Assembly: GCA_964475735.1 (NCBI GenBank)
Contig: CAYYYI010000120.1
Span: forward strand, 1 to 8,191
Direction: 5' to 3'
Source of the DNA: UCB2 sp964475735
GTDB taxonomy: Bacteria > Chloroflexota > Dehalococcoidia > Tepidiformales > Tepidiformaceae
Length of the DNA: 8,191 nucleotides
Shown here: positions 7,632 to 8,191 of the stretch, piece after piece
Numbering within the stretch: position 1 is the stretch's first letter
Layout: each line of letters starts with the position of its first letter
The notes under the pieces: model-generated
Database searches by the model: none
Seen by the model: the letters and a program-made list of their open reading frames with translations, nothing else
What the model was told of the DNA's origin: nothing
Program-made: the position numbers and the translations under genes

Positions 7632-7655
7632 ATTGCGCCGATGTGGGGATGTATT
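7626..7655 (+). promoter_or_regulatory. Candidate promoter of the secreted-protein gene
   Basis: TTGCCA (7626-7631; 5 of 6 to TTGACA) and TGTATT (7650-7655; 4 of 6 to TATAAT) are separated by 18 bp. A start near 7662 would give a leader of about 46 nt. The -35 falls in the repeat-bearing stretch. TAGGAT at 7672-7677 is a competing -10 without a clear -35 and would give a leader of about 24 nt. Confidence 0.3.
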
Positions 7656-7678
7656 CCCACCGAAAGCCCGCTAGGATG

Positions 7679-7700
7679 CCCCCAACTCTCTGGGGGAGGA
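7679..7700 (+). promoter_or_regulatory. Ribosome binding site partly inside a hairpin
   Basis: A strong Shine-Dalgarno GGAGGA (7695-7700) lies 7 nt before the ATG at 7708. The preceding bases can form a 6-bp stem, CCCCCA (7679-7684) with TGGGGG (7691-7696), around a 6-nt loop ACTCTC. The stem covers the first two bases of the Shine-Dalgarno. Whether the stem forms depends on the transcription start: from TAGGAT its left arm would be largely untranscribed. Confidence 0.45.
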
Positions 7701-7707
7701 CCCACCC

Positions 7708-8191
7708 ATGCGTCGCGCTTTGCTGGCGGTCACAGCAATCCTTTGTGGCTTCATGTTCCCAACGGTCTACGAAACGAACCTCGACAGGCCAGTCGAGACG
7801 GCCCGCGCGTTGCCGTCGTTGAGCGGGGCCATTGCCGCTCAGGTGCCAAACGGGGACTTCTCGGGCACGGGCCTGGGCGAGGTGGGCACGCCGCCCGCAA
7901 ACCACGACTTCGAGACGCCGGGCGGGCCGGTCGGGACGCCGCCGGCCAACCATGACTTCGCCACCGGCGACCTTACCGGCTGGACACCCACCGGCTCCCC
8001 CACGGTGCAGAGCGGCGGGCCCAGCGGGAACTATGTGGCGATTCGCAGCGGACAGATGGTCCAGAGCTCAGCGTTCACGGTGGCGTCCGATGCTCAGGTG
8101 CTGACCCTCAAAGTAGCCCAATCTGGTTCCGGGACGCTCCAAATTCAGGTGGTGATCTACTACGGGACAAACTACGCGAGCAGCAGCACGC
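7708..8191 (+). CDS. Secreted protein with N-terminal repeats and a carbohydrate-binding-like beta domain, 5' part
   Basis: The frame is open from ATG 7708 to the window edge, giving 161 complete codons and no stop. The N terminus is a signal peptide: basic MRR, then a hydrophobic stretch to about residue 20, possibly cut later near an ALPSLSGAIAA region (34-44). A low-complexity region holds two copies of VGTPPANHDFxT (59-70 and 75-86). Next comes GDLTGWTPTGSP (87-98), a phrase typical of the start of CBM-like or galactose-binding-like beta sandwiches in secreted and RHS-type surface proteins. Alternating strands follow (SSAFTVASDAQVLTLKVAQ, 120-138; LQIQVVIYYG, 144-153). The domain call is inference from pattern, and the rest of the protein is outside the window, so function and length are unknown. 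The ATG is supported by GGAGGA 7 nt upstream. Confidence 0.8.
   Translation, partial: MRRALLAVTAILCGFMFPTVYETNLDRPVETARALPSLSGAIAAQVPNGDFSGTGLGEVGTPPANHDFETPGGPVGTPPANHDFATGDLTGWTPTGSPTVQSGGPSGNYVAIRSGQMVQSSAFTVASDAQVLTLKVAQSGSGTLQIQVVIYYGTNYASSST
7882..7965 (+). repeat. 48-nt coding repeat (VGTPPANHDFxT), two copies
   Basis: Copies at 7882-7917 and 7930-7965 encode the same 12 residues apart from E/A at the eleventh. They are 48 nt (16 residues) apart, joined by PGGP. Most base differences are at third codon positions. A looser relative, VPNGDF (residues 46-51), precedes them. Confidence 0.85.

Noticed and set aside
7640..7707. Riboswitch in the leader of the secreted-protein gene
   Set aside because: GAAA and G-rich words recall a cyclic-di-GMP riboswitch at first sight, but its conserved core and helices are absent and the leader is too short.
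7456..7953. Minus-strand open frame of 165 codons across tRNA-Arg and the secreted-protein gene
   Set aside because: It runs antisense through a complete tRNA and a signal-peptide gene; such tRNA-derived frames are a common annotation error.
1..8191. CRISPR array, prophage, toxin-antitoxin pair or defence system
   Set aside because: There are no regularly spaced repeats and no integrase, capsid, nuclease or toxin-like gene; every gene is accounted for by the listed families or is a secreted protein.

Overview
The window is a GC-rich bacterial stretch. Every main gene has a bacterial layout: clear Shine-Dalgarno sites, tightly packed genes and two tRNAs. The lineage cannot be fixed from the sequence alone. 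The gene mix and GC content would suit Chloroflexota or another deep, GC-rich phylum, but that is a guess. A block of exactly 100 N flanked by a 55-bp identical overlap shows that this is a scaffolded draft, possibly metagenomic, assembly.

Layout from left to right. Positions 1-50 (minus) hold the 5' half of a tRNA-Leu(CAG) cut by the window edge, with a good promoter just upstream. Positions 87-728 (minus) encode a small P-loop protein resembling 2-phosphoglycerate kinase, with an eroded Walker A motif. It overlaps by 4 bp (GTGA) the upstream gene at 725-2194 (minus), an N-acyl-D-amino-acid deacylase with a complete metal site. After a 118-bp divergent spacer, 2313-4394 (plus) encodes a full-length DUF255 thioredoxin-fold/glycosidase-like protein (YyaL/SPATA20 family). 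It converges, with only 5 bp between stop codons, on a two-lobed M16 zinc metalloprotease at 4400-7335 (minus). The N gap splits the protease gene. Collapsing the duplicated 55 bp restores one open frame of 926 codons.

Upstream of the protease lies a divergent promoter region, then tRNA-Arg(CCG) at 7445-7519 (plus). An intergenic stretch follows with short repeats that look like a degraded insertion-sequence end. Last comes a secreted protein (7708 to the window edge, plus) with a signal peptide, a 16-residue repeat and the start of a carbohydrate-binding-like beta domain.

The genes do not form one obvious pathway. The deacylase and the kinase-like protein are probably one operon. The deacylase, the M16 protease and the secreted protein are scavenging, turnover or surface functions. 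I did not find a convincing new multi-gene system. The most unusual points are the lysine-less Walker A motif in the deacylase operon, the tRNA promoter placed over a stop codon, and the repeat relic and leader upstream of the secreted protein.
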